64,000 bases of DNA from contig CAJFCJ010000018.1 in NCBI GenBank assembly GCA_904063045.1, positions 248,001-312,000 on the forward strand, in the 5' to 3' direction. The position numbers and the translations under genes are program-made. Below, one piece after another: positions 39,797 to 50,727 of this stretch. Source of the stretch: Dimorphilus gyrociliatus. Its lineage: Eukaryota; Annelida; Polychaeta; Dinophilidae. Under the pieces are notes generated by a model. The model was not told the origin of the DNA, ran no database searches, and saw nothing but the letters and a program-made list of their open reading frames with translations. Within the stretch, counting starts at the first letter, position 1, and every line of letters begins with the position of its first letter.

Positions 39797-41400
39797 ATGC
39801 AGAAGATTATTTTATTATTTTTCGTAGTTAATTATGTTTCTGGTCAACAATCGGCAATGATGAGCTGTTGTAAATGTAAATATATTTGTAATTGTGATAT
39901 GAACTTTCTATTCTTGCCATTGAAATTTTTTTAAAATGTAAACGAAACAGATTGCCGATCAGAACCAAACGATTGGATCACACTGTCTGGAACCTTTCAA
40001 CTGAGTGCAGAGAGGTTGACTTTTCATTTTCATTGTCAGGCTAAGTAATGACATAATTGTAATATAAAGTGAAAAGACGAAAATGAATAGCCCGCCAGCT
40101 TTTATGGTTGGAGACGAAGAGGAGGCTCTCTTCACGCAGAATGGCAAAGGTTCATCACAGCAAATTTTTTCAAGCTTCATTTATTTTAATTCTTTCCCTT
40201 CAGAATATTCTTTGATTTATTCTGGTGCACCGCTGAAATTAACTTCTGAAGATTTGTCGAATCCTGAAACCGTAAAAAAATCCCAATTCATGCAGTACGA
40301 TTTGGCTACTCCTAAAACAGTTGGAGGGTTACTAAGTCAAGGTGGCTTCTTTGAAGAGAAACTCAACGGTTTATTTCCAAGAAAGGAAACTTGGGTGACG
40401 GAATTTGCTGTATCGTATTCAAATGACTCGAAAACGTTTCATTTTTACACTGACAGCTCTGGACAACCGGAGGTATAATGATAAAACACGAAATTAAGTT
40501 AAGAATTAAAGTTGTATTTTTTCCTATTTATACTTGCAATTAGATTTTCAAAGGTGGAAAAAACTATGATGATAGCTCGATGGCATCATTCTCCCCATTT
40601 ATAAATGCTCGTTTTATTCGTTATCACCCTTTAAAGGCTCAGCAAGCTGCCGGAGCTGTCAAACAAGTAAATTCTAGAACGACAATCATCACTTGTTCTT
40701 TTGGTATTTACTTAATTGTATTTTTCTATTGGCAAACTACATTACTTATTGTTTACTATCTATATAGACAATTGCAGAACTCAACGTATAAATTGTTTAC
40801 TTTCGGAGTGGTCGCAATGGACAAGTTGTACTTGCAGTGGTACTTGCACGTGCGTAAATTAAATATAATATTTACCTAAAAGAAAAATAAGTTTTCAAAA
40901 TAAATTTATAAATGAAAAGACTTGTGGAAATAACTAACAGTAAAATTTATAATGTTTTATATTTATTTAGTCGCCAAAGAACAAGAATAACTCGAAGAGT
41001 TCAAGCTTGTGGTGGGTCAAGATGCGAAAGTCTCTTTGAAAAAGAAAGTTGCACTGCCGAAAGCCGTATGCGTTTTAAGTAAATTAATTGATTAAGATTT
41101 AACATCTTTTTTCTTACAACAGCTGCTTGGCAATCAGGAGTTTTGTATGGAGGTATTGCTGTTGGAAGTTTAATTGTAATATGTGTCGTTGCATTTATAA
41201 TCTATAAAAAGAAGCATCAGGATAGAGTTGAAGTTATCGTAGTTCGGGAAAATGCGCCAGCTCCAAGACCCAGACTTCCGGTTCCCCGAATGGCAGGTCC
41301 AAGGCCTGGAATGGCACCCATGGCTCCTATGTTACCAAGGGGACAAGCCCCATTTGCAAGACCTCGAGGACCTATGCCGCCCGGCACAGGTCCTTCATAA
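39797..41400 (+). CDS. Small type I membrane protein: discoidin (F5/8C) domain + thrombospondin type 1 repeat + TM, with an apparent frame break
   Basis: Exons: 39797-39875, 39951-40014, 40091-40149, 40204-40472, 40544-40666, 40768-40849, 40971-41065, 41123-41400. Signal peptide (MQKIILLFFVV..), one F5/8C discoidin domain (WVTEFAVSYSNDSKTF, NARFIRYHPLK), one TSP1 repeat (LSEWSQWTSCTCSGTC then RTRITRR and SRCESLF), one membrane helix (IAVGSLIVICVVAFIIY) and a Pro/Met/Arg-rich tail with repeated PRP/APM units. Discoidin domains bind glycans, lipids or collagen, and TSP1 repeats mediate matrix contacts. Within exon 40768-40849 the discoidin end reads AELNV then TAA at 40789, while the TSP1 is in the frame one base back. 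One extra base near 40790 would restore about 349 aa. This is either an assembly indel or a real lesion. Confidence 0.75.
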
Positions 41401-41460
41401 TTTTTTCATGTCACCCCTACTTAACCCAAGTTTATGTCACTCAGCACCCTTTCTATTCAA

Positions 41461-41466
41461 AATAAA
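41461..41466 (+). other. Polyadenylation signal AATAAA of the discoidin-TSP1 gene
   Basis: Canonical hexamer 61 nt after the stop codon ending at 41400. Confidence 0.5.
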
Positions 41467-42380
41467 CTGATGGAAAGATTTACTATAAAAATTTTATGTT
41501 ACTTAATTTTACGTATTATTACATAATTTAGCTTGCGAGTAAACTTAGAATTGAGCCTTCAATTAATATATTAATTTGTAATTTAACCAATTTCACTAGG
41601 TATTTACTTACTAAATAAATTCACTAAAGTCTGTAATGATACAATGAAACTATTATTATATATAAACAGTATTCCTAATTATTTAAACATTACAACAAAT
41701 TGAAATTCATTTAAACTAAAAAAATTTCTTGAACAACGAAGTTATTTACGATAGTAAATCAGATAAAAAGAGGTCTGGTTTTCACCATTAACGAACAAAG
41801 TCAGGATGATTACTTTAGTTTAATATTATTATTTTCCCTAGAATGCACTTCGTCTTGTTTCAGAGTATTCTTAAAAATATATCCGTTTTAATATTAGAAT
41901 TGTGTAAAGTATTAAATCGCTTTATTAGAGAAATGTTCCGCTAAAATTATTTAACATTTGACTGGCTCTAAGTATAAAGCAGATATTTAATATCCTGAGA
42001 AAGAAAACTACGAATGAGAAATCACGCGAGGTAGAATACGTCAAATTCTGTTATAACGAGCCTAGATTTTTTCCAAATTACTTTCTCCCTCTTTTACCCG
42101 CATTTCTGGAATGATTTTAATGACTTGCAAAGAAGAGAAATAGCAGAAAAGTCCTAATCAAAGAGTAGGAAAATGAACTTCGTTATCTGATTTAATTAGA
42201 AAAATTTAGAACTGCGACAATAATATCTAAATAAACTTAACAGTGCCAATACTGTTTCTAAGGATTTGAAGTGATTATCAAAATAATTAGCTTGGCGATT
42301 TGAAAATGGAAGATTTCGTTACTTGACAAAGTATGTTAGATTCTTGTAAGACTGTCGGTAATAATTTCCGCTGAATCATT

Positions 42381-42413
42381 TCTCTCTTTCTCTCTCTCTC
42401 TCTCATTCTCTCT
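42381..42413. repeat. TC-rich microsatellite
   Basis: Imperfect (TC)n tract interrupted by TTT and ATT units in the convergent intergenic region. Confidence 0.8.
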
Positions 42414-44228
42414 ATTCAATATGTTAACATATCAGTTTTCAAAAGATATTTAGCAAAAGTTTATTTATATTTACAGCTTTACTCCAATTCTATGTACTGG
42501 AATACCACTAAAGTAAAATCGCATTTCAATGAAACGACAAGTTTAATTTGCAAATATTAAGTTTAATTGCCTATGTGTATATTTATCGTTTTCTAGCTAA
42601 CGAAAATTTATACTACGTTAAGTAATGTAAGTACAGTGGCGAACTAGCAATGTATCTTTTTATTTAATTCACTCTCAAGCCTAAACTGTAAATAAATGAA
42701 TTGATATTAGCTTCAATGTTATTATCTGACTTCATTCATCGTGATCTTTTAGAGTTGAATGGGTGATTTTATGCTCTTATAAATCTAGCTTTCCATCGAC
42801 TTCCTTCTAGGTTTTCAGCTTGAAAGTGATTCTTCTTCTTCTAGAGAAGGTTAAAGGTTCAATCGTAATTACCTTCCATCAGCAAGTTGCAAATATTTAG
42901 TAGAGGAATTGCACTTTAAAATATACGTTGCACCTGCTTTCAGTTTTATTCTTGAAGATAGGAAAGCGAGATCTTAACATTTTCGTATCTAACTCAGACT
43001 AGCTTGTTGTTTTCACCAGGTTCAAAAATGTTAGCTTTCTATCAAACTCTATAAGTAGCTTATTTACAATTTTCTATAGTCTAAAAATAAAGTTAATAAA
43101 ATGCTCTGCATCGTATTTGCCTCTAATCAGAGCCTCTTAGCTTTATAGTTTCTCTTTTCACCGAAAGATGTCACTATGTTATGACTTACTGAAATAGGTT
43201 TATGTAAGGTTTTCTGCTAGAAATATAGAAATACATACAGCCTGAGCATTCTGTATTATGAAATTATATAATATAGACCAAACGCAGAGATTCATATCAT
43301 TTAATCTTTTTCAAGCTTATATTTGCATTCTCATGAATACTCTTGAGACTACCTTAATTTTGGGATTATAATCGAGAAGCAGTAAACTACTGGGTATATC
43401 TATATTGCATATGAGATCGATAAATCAAATTTAAGCAGAATCAGTTTATGGATATTAAATGATTACCTATTACTATTAAAATTAGAAAAAGCGAAGAATT
43501 ATTCGAGAAAGCTACATTATATTGTATGTAATTGCTATATTAAGGTAATGAATCTAGTCCTTAAATTTGTGCCACTATTAGCTACATCTAACAAGACAAA
43601 TAATTTAAAAAGATAAGCTGCATGTAAAGAAGCATAGTTGTAGATAAAATCTGATATAAGAATAAATAATAATGAACCGGAATTTTCTTCTAGACTGTCT
43701 CTTCCAGCTTTTCTCTCGTTACGTTCATTTGAGAAAACACGATTCAAATAGACGAGCATCAATAGACACTATTTCTATGCCGTATTCGAATAAAAAATAG
43801 CATAAAATTTCTTTATTGAGAAAGATATGTTTGTCTTAAAAGAAAATTTATGTTCTAATATTTCTTTTATATTTAAAAGCGTATATCAAGCATATAAAAC
43901 CAACTCTGGCGATTTTTTCTTTAAAAAGACAGTATCACTGATATTTTCTTCGAAGATTAACAAGCACTCCACTTTAATATAGGTCTCACTAAAACCATCT
44001 TGCAACAGACTTATTTAACAATAGCATGATCACAACAGAACACAGGAGTTGAATGATACAACCCACATAAACTTAACAAGACAGACAATGCAATTGCAAA
44101 GGCTTCAACTTACATCCGATTTACGAAACTGATGTTTTACATTGAGCTTATCATAATTTCCCATTATAATCGTCATTAGCGATATCATAGAATGAAGATA
44201 AACAATTTTCAATCAATCTTTCGTGTAG

Positions 44229-45324
44229 TTACAAACTGTTTTCACATCGAGGGTAAGCGACTATATCCCAATCCTCTTCAGGACTTTGATGTTCTCCATC
44301 GTCCTGAAGGTTGATGGTGCGATTCACAGCTGGGACATCGGTTACTATTAAAACTGGCTCCCTCAAGTCTTCGTCAGTATAAGATTTGGCATCAAAACTT
44401 TTGTGAGATTGAAGTGTCGTCGCAGTATCTGGAAAGAGAAATATGCTAATAGCTATTCTTCAAATGTAACAATTACCCCTACCTGGAGATTTGTTCTTCC
44501 TACTTCGGTGATAATTTATTATGCACAAGCTTATTCCAAAGATACAAATTAATAAAGTTATGCAGCTTATTACAATAATCACTATATCTCTATCTCTATT
44601 TGTCGTTGGACATTCTTTTCCTTTTTATGATTGTTAAATTTTTACTCAACCTTTAAATACGATAGACTTACCTTTTATCACAGATTTGGCTGTTTTGTTA
44701 ATGGCACTATGAATTAGTTGTTTATTCTCACTTCCATTAAAAAAATTATTAGTATTTCTGGGACGTTGCTTTTTATCTCTGTACAAAATCCAGGAGCAGT
44801 TCCGGTTTCCATCAACTACAGTGTAAATTGTGTTCCTACTGTTATGGTTAACAACTGTACACTTTAGAGTTGCTTTTGAACCATCTGTGCACAGAACATT
44901 ACACGTCTCTGCAACTTCAGCTGAGCATATTTCCCCTAAGGACGTTTTAACTGCTGGACACACTTTAAAAATCAGTTAAATTTATCTAATTAGTAACTGA
45001 TAACCCTAAAGATATGCAAATAGAACCTGGTAAAAAAGAGTGATTTTTTTTGCATCTATAAATGCCTAAATTGCAGTCATCCCCACCATTTCTATTCGCG
45101 TCGTCATTACAGATTTTACAGTGCAAGCATTTATTGTCGCTCTGGCTATAGTAACTCCTGTTTAAAACAAATGTCATATTTATAGCTCAATTATCATTTT
45201 AGGTAAAATAGCTATAATAATCTTACAGTTCTGTCCTACTACATTCTTTCTGAGTGATAATATCATTTAAACCATAATTTAATAGGCATACACCAACAAT
45301 AATCCTTTTGAGGCAAACTGTCAT
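44229..45324 (-). CDS. Single-pass membrane protein with one TNF-receptor-like cysteine-rich repeat (283 aa)
   Basis: Exons in transcript order: 45324-45227, 45157-45027, 44962-44672, 44614-44483, 44428-44229 (TAA); phases consistent, 852 nt. N-terminal hydrophobic signal (MTVCLKRIIVGVCLL), then a six-cysteine module spaced C-x14-C-x2-C-x2-C-x11-C-x6-C (core KCLHCKICNDD). This fits a single TNFR-type repeat, as in Drosophila Wengen/Grindelwald-type receptors. A second Cys-containing region (CSAEVAETCNVLC) and a stalk with NxS/T sites follow, then a membrane helix (about 184-208) and a roughly 75-residue acidic tail ending WDIVAYPRCENSL, with no death domain. The TNFR relationship is a tentative reading of cysteine spacing. 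It could be another small cysteine-rich receptor. Confidence 0.7.
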
Positions 45325-46544
45325 TTTCCTTAAATCTTCTATGGATCGGCTACTTCCATAGTATATCGTAATTTGTGGTTTGAAAATTAAGATCCTAATT
45401 ATTCTCAAAAATAGCAATTAGGACGACAGCTTTCTGTATCAGGGATAATAATAAAGCTCGAATGATTCGTGGTATTACATGAACTGGTAAGTCAATAAAC
45501 CGGAAGTTTCACAGCTGCGCCTTCTATGTGTTATACCATTTAGATACAGAAAAATAGAGTACACGCCATCTAGTCTGCAACAAACAATCTAACGATTATA
45601 TTGATTGAATTGGTTCAATACCAATGATATTTTTTTAAAACTATTATCTGAATATCCTTCACCTTTATAGACTGTAATATTGATTTGTCACTAAAGAAGC
45701 TCGAATATCCAATTATAACTTCATAAAAAATGTATTGATTACTTTAATCAGCTAAATATGGTAAGAAGCTCTAAAATAGTCAAGCACAGATAATAATAAA
45801 TTAACTTTTAATTAGTCAGATTCTCTGGAAAATACTAAGCTGTTAGAAACGAAAGTGCACTTTGTGTTAAGCGTTAGTATAACTGAATTATAGGGAAAAT
45901 GTCGTATTATATACTATTGACAAAGAAAAAGCTACATAGTAGAAACAATGTACATCTTATTGCAATGTTGAATTAAATTAAATAGATTATCCTCAAACAT
46001 TTCTTTAGATACTCACTTAAATTTATATTAGCTTGGCAGGTCTGTTTATTTTTTCAAGCTCAACACTGTTCATAAACAAAGTCGATTGAAATTTTGGATT
46101 TTAGAATCTAATTGCATGGTAATCTCGCCAATAACTATATAGAAAAATCTTCTTTTTAACATTACCAACACATAAAGTGTTTATGACACTTCCAGCGTAA
46201 AATATTTATCTCTAATCTTAATCTCCCTGGCTGACCTCTGTATAATTTATTGAGGTAAAATAAGGATTTATCCTAATCAACATTTATAAATTACCATATT
46301 TTCGAAATTAATTTTAAACAATCTAGAATTTTTGTTATAAATTCTTCGATGGAGAGACAAAGAAATAAATTATAGCTATGTATGGCAGTACTGACAATAA
46401 AATCTTTATAAGACGCATAAAACATTAAATATTTTAGAGTTTTATCACAATTATAAAAGAAAGTCGTGCCCATAATAGTATTTTATTAGGGCAAGGCATC
46501 AGAAAAAAGTGGTAAATTCACTGCCTCAATAGCTCTGCAAAAAA
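45325..46544. other. Intergenic stretch between TNFR-like and PCTP-like genes
   Basis: Both flanking genes are on the minus strand, so this holds the promoter of the TNFR-like gene and the 3' end of the PCTP-like gene. CGCCATCT at 45564-45571 lies 240 nt upstream of the TNFR-like start codon. AATAAA on the minus strand at 46488-46483 follows the PCTP-like stop by about 57 nt. No additional exon was seen. Confidence 0.55.
46483..46488 (-). other. Polyadenylation signal AATAAA of the PCTP-like gene
   Basis: Minus-strand canonical hexamer 57 nt beyond the stop codon at 46545-46547. Confidence 0.5.
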
Positions 46545-47457
46545 TTAGTTCTTATCTTTCTTGTCCAAATATGCCTTATATTCCCTACATGATTTTTGCA
46601 TTATAGTCAAAAATTCTGGAACTCCTTTCTGTAATTAATAAATAAAATTATTTTAAAAAGCATGTAATTGTACAGTTTACTTGCCTTTGCTGCCCAGTTG
46701 ATAAGCCAAGAAGGTAGAGAGCCGCCAGGGTTGTCATAATACTTCATGAAAGCTGCAACAATAACTTTCAGTACTATATGCCATATATTATGAGAATATA
46801 AATACCTTTTGTTCCTCCTGACTCGTCAGAAGTCAGCACAGCTTGTTGCTCATATTCCTTCACCCTGACAACACCATCTTTTTCAGGATAGTTTTCAAAC
46901 ACTTCTGCTTTCGCAATAACCACCCAATATTTTTTGTCTAATTGCACAATTTCTTGAAGCTCCCTAATGAACGTGTACTGTATTGAATAAATGGTATAGT
47001 TAGATAAGAATATCTTCAATATCTCTGTACTTGCATCTCTATTACTCATCGGCCAAGGAAACTTAATTCTCCAATACAAGCCATGTTTCGATCCGTCATT
47101 GATCGGCTTTAACTCTAAATATATTTAAATATAATACAAAATATATAATTATGTATACAACCTTCCACATAAGTATCCCAATACTTTCTATATTCTATAT
47201 CCATGTAAACTGCAGCACAAACTTCCGGTTGCACATCTAGGTTTCCATATATTTTATATTCATATAAACCAGATTCCTTTTTCGAAAAAAATATTGAAAA
47301 TATGAAAGTAGTAAACATTTATTTTACTTCCTACCCGTATATATCTCCGAAATATCTTCACACCTAAGGAGTCAGTAAATAATTCATATTCGTTTATTAC
47401 GGGATTTTCCAATTCTAAACATGTTTTCTCAAACAAGCTTTCGGGGAATAGAGACAT
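46545..47457 (-). CDS. PCTP: Phosphatidylcholine transfer protein-like START domain protein (StARD2/PCTP)
   Basis: Exons in transcript order: 47457-47335, 47276-47162, 47114-47035, 46977-46806, 46752-46685, 46628-46545; 213 aa, against 214 in human PCTP. The whole protein is one START domain. Matching segments include SGLYEYKIYG, DIEYRKYWDTYV, FPWPMSNRDYTFIREL, GVVRVKEYEQ and the C-terminal DNPGGSLPSWLINWAAKKGVPEF, as in PCTP. Family members carry one phosphatidylcholine in a cytosolic hydrophobic pocket. No signal peptide or membrane segment. Two of its five introns need GC donors (after NRD at 47034 and after NWAAK at 46684, both GCAAGT); only these joins keep the conserved sequence and frame. 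Confidence 0.93.
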
Positions 47458-49061
47458 AACTACCCTTAATTATTTTTATAATAACTTGAGATTTTATTTT
47501 CCTGAGGGTTTTTGTTTACAAAGTGAGTAGTCGAGGATATACTTTTCTTTCGAAACTTACTCCAATATTGTTACGTTGTCCAAAGTAGCGTCATCTGGCG
47601 TACAATATTTACTTGAACGTTAATGAAATCTTTCTTCCTACCGGTGAATGAGGAATTGAGTGTATTGATTAGGCAAATGCTACATTCATAAAAGGTTTAT
47701 TAAGGTAATAAATCGGCCTGTAATTGACATATACAATATATATGTATATTTAAATCGACTGATGAATATAAAGAATATTTTAGCTATATTGAAAATATTT
47801 ATTCAAAATTTTACAGCTTTAGAAAGAAAGTCTTAATATAACTTAGTAAATAAAAATTTACACCCAAACAGCTGGAATATATTTGAACTTCATCGAAGCG
47901 CATAAACTCGTTTACACACAACTGATCCTCTTTCACTTATCTTAGTCTTCAGATCATCCTGTCGTTTCCTTATCAGGTATAATGCACTTTTTATTATGGT
48001 TGTAAAACCATTTTCTTAAACTGTCCCTTGACGCTATCTTCAGGTTTTAATGTCTTCATTTGATCTCGCGAATTACACGTACAGGATGTTTGTCGTTAAA
48101 AAATAAACAGAAATGAAAATTATTCAGAAAGTATTTCAACTTATTGATCACTGTATTTCGACCTTTCATATTGATTAAATATTTACAAGATTTATATATG
48201 ATATGATTTCTATCTTTAATTTCTAGTTTTTCTTTATTATGTAATAAAAATTTTCTTAATCTTGAAATCTACTCATTTCCTATTGTTATAATAGTATACG
48301 CTCTAACACTTTCATCAGCGTAGATACATCTTTATCAGAGTAAACGCAGGGAATAGCTATATGTGGGAGGAGCTAAACAACTGGTTGCAACCAATCACCA
48401 TAAATATTTAAGAACGAGTGTTGCCAAAATGTACCAAGTATAACTTTAAACTAAAGATCACGCTAGAATGAACTATTCCTTTCGGCATGATCATAAGTTG
48501 GCACACAATACTCAATGGTGCATTTTACTGCCTTTATGACGTCATTACAAGCTAGCCCATTCCGATCGATTGTTGCTTATTACCCGCATTATGCCCTAAA
48601 CATTGATATGCCATATTTTAAGGTTTTTACCCCAACATAAGCCTCGCACCAAGATTCCATTTAAAAGACAAAGTCAAATAGTATATCCGCAAATATCCAT
48701 AGCGTGTCATGAAAAGGGCAGGTGGAGGGGGAGGGGAGATTGAGAGAGATAAAATGATAGATTAAGTGTCTGAACGAGTGCGCGTTATTGTGTCGTATAT
48801 ACAGTGGATTATAATAGCTGCAACGCCGGATTTCATAAGCATAAAATAAATTTTAGCAATCATACGTTATCATGCGAAATCTTTGAAGTTTCGGCGAGTA
48901 CAAAATATATTATTCCCATAATGCTCTGTAACAATTTAGATCGATAGGCCTGAATGCCCATGCTGCAGCCTATACAATACGATTATAAATATTGTGTTTA
49001 TTGAGGCCATTATTGAGGCCAATATTTCCACCCAAGTTACAAGTGTAAAATATTTTAGAAG
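47458..49061. other. Divergent intergenic region between PCTP-like and DNase I-like genes
   Basis: 1.6 kb between two divergent genes. A perfect CRE TGACGTCA sits at 48537-48544, about 520 nt upstream of the DNase start codon. A G-rich patch (GGTGGAGGGGGAGGGGA) lies at 48721-48737. No coding exon recognised. Confidence 0.55.
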
Positions 49062-50727
49062 ATGCGATTACCAATTCTATGTTTTTTGCTGTTATTCTAC
49101 GCGAAGTTCAAAACAGTCAACTGTAGTTTATCTAAATTTGAAGAATTACTGATTAGCAGAGAGTTTGAGAATTTGATCAAAGAAAATGGCCACACTAGAA
49201 CTAATAACCCCTGTCTAAATATAGCAGCTTTTAATATACAAGTTTTTGGTAAGAGCAAAATGAGAAAAAAAATATCTTCCTCTATATATGTTCGGGAAAT
49301 ACTCGTTAAGGTAAGCTATAAATTCAGTTCTTGATCAATTATATTTTTAAAATATCTCTATTAAATTTTCTTTAGATATTATCTAAATATGATCTTATAT
49401 TTGTACAAGAAATACGTGATTCTTCTATGAAATCGTTTCCTAGGCTAATTGCTCTCCTCAACCAATACTCGTAATTACAGCCTTTTGTACATCTCAAAAA
49501 ACACATTGTATATATCAGAATTTAAAAAAAAGTAAGCCACAATTGATAGATAATCATCGTCAGAGATGCTCATCGAGTCTACACAAATCTACTGTTTGTA
49601 AAATTAGGAGTCATTTGATGCCGTAAATTTGATGCTATTATTAACCGAGTTTTTTGTAATTACCTTGCTTAAAGTTAATTTTCATTCAATGTTTCAGAAA
49701 TGATTTTTACCAATACGTTATAAGCAAACGCTTGGGTCGATCCCGCAGCAAGGAACAGTATGCCTACGTATATAAAACCTCAAAACTCAAAGTCTTAAAG
49801 ACATACCAATACAAAAATTTCCGCCAATTTGAAAGGCCACCATTTGCAGCTTTATTTTCAACTAATCACTGTAGTAAGTAAAAAAAGTTATTTTATAATT
49901 TTTTTATTCACTTGAAGCGGTTAAAATTCCTTAAATTTCCTATAAAATGTTAAAAGCAATTATTTAACTTATTCGCCATCTTTTACCTTGCTTTTTATCC
50001 CTTTTATCGGATCTCATTATGTCGATAATAATCTGCAAATAAGTGCTATAATTGTACCAGGCCAAAGTAATTACTCATAAATGAGTATTTTATGGGCTTT
50101 TATTTATGCAGATTTGTCGTTCGTTAACGAGAAAAATATAAATACTAGAATAAATAAAAACACAACCTTTTTACTTTAGGGTTAGATATGATAGTTATCA
50201 TGAGCTAATTGCTTGCATTCGTTCAACACCAAAAAAATATTATGTAACTTAAAACACCTTAGTGACGGATAATTTTCGTTAATACTATGTCTAAAATACT
50301 TTTCATCACAGAACTGAAAAAATTTTTTATGATGGGAGTACATACAAAACCAAAGATGGCAGAATTAGAAATAACACATTTAGTTCAAGTATATGATACC
50401 ATCAATGAATTATGGGGATGCGAAGACGCTATAATAGCTGGAGATTTTAATGCAGATTGTAGTTATGTAACTAATGAGGAATACAAGGAAATGAGACTAA
50501 TAAAAGACAAGAGATTCAAATGGCTTGTTAATAAGGAAGAGGATACGACTGTTTCCGATAGTAATTGTGCTTACGATCGATTTGTGATAGTTGGAAAGAG
50601 TATCAAGAAAGATTTGGAGCCAAGTTCTGTTGGTATTTTTAATTTCGAAAAGGAATATAATCTCAATAGAAAACAAGCTCTTCTCGTCAGCGATCATTAT
50701 CCCATACATTTACAAGTAGAGAAATGA
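49062..50727 (+). CDS. Secreted DNase I-family endonuclease
   Basis: Exons: 49062-49310, 49376-49470, 49698-49873, 50312-50727; 311 aa, phases consistent. N-terminal signal peptide (MRLPILCFLLLFYA), then the EEP-fold DNase I domain beginning NIAAFNIQVFG. Catalytic residues visible: Glu95 in VQEIRD, His184 in GVHTKP, Asp218 in AGDFNAD and Asp301/His302 in SDHYPI, which correspond to the general acid/base pairs and metal ligands of DNase I and DNASE1L3. The conserved cysteine pattern (ADCSYV) is present. Predicted role is extracellular or lysosomal DNA degradation. The last intron (438 nt) is the longest; its donor GTAAGT at 49874 is chosen over GTAGTA three bases earlier because the earlier one creates a stop. 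Confidence 0.93.

Larger units (their letters stand above)
41401..44228. other. Convergent intergenic region
   Basis: 2.8 kb between the 3' ends of the discoidin-TSP1 gene (+) and the TNFR-like gene (-). AT-rich, with a pyrimidine TC run at 42381-42413. The minus-strand frame at 43535-43762 shows no domain or splice context. No RNA gene was recognised. Confidence 0.6.

Noticed and set aside
40667-40767. Continuation of the discoidin exon into a hydrophobic stretch (LIVFFYWQTTLLIVYYLY)
   Set aside because: This is a pyrimidine-rich intron with donor GTAAAT and acceptor ATATAG; the downstream exon resumes the discoidin end.
43535-43762. Minus-strand 75-codon frame
   Set aside because: No domain or signal, isolated in a convergent intergenic region.
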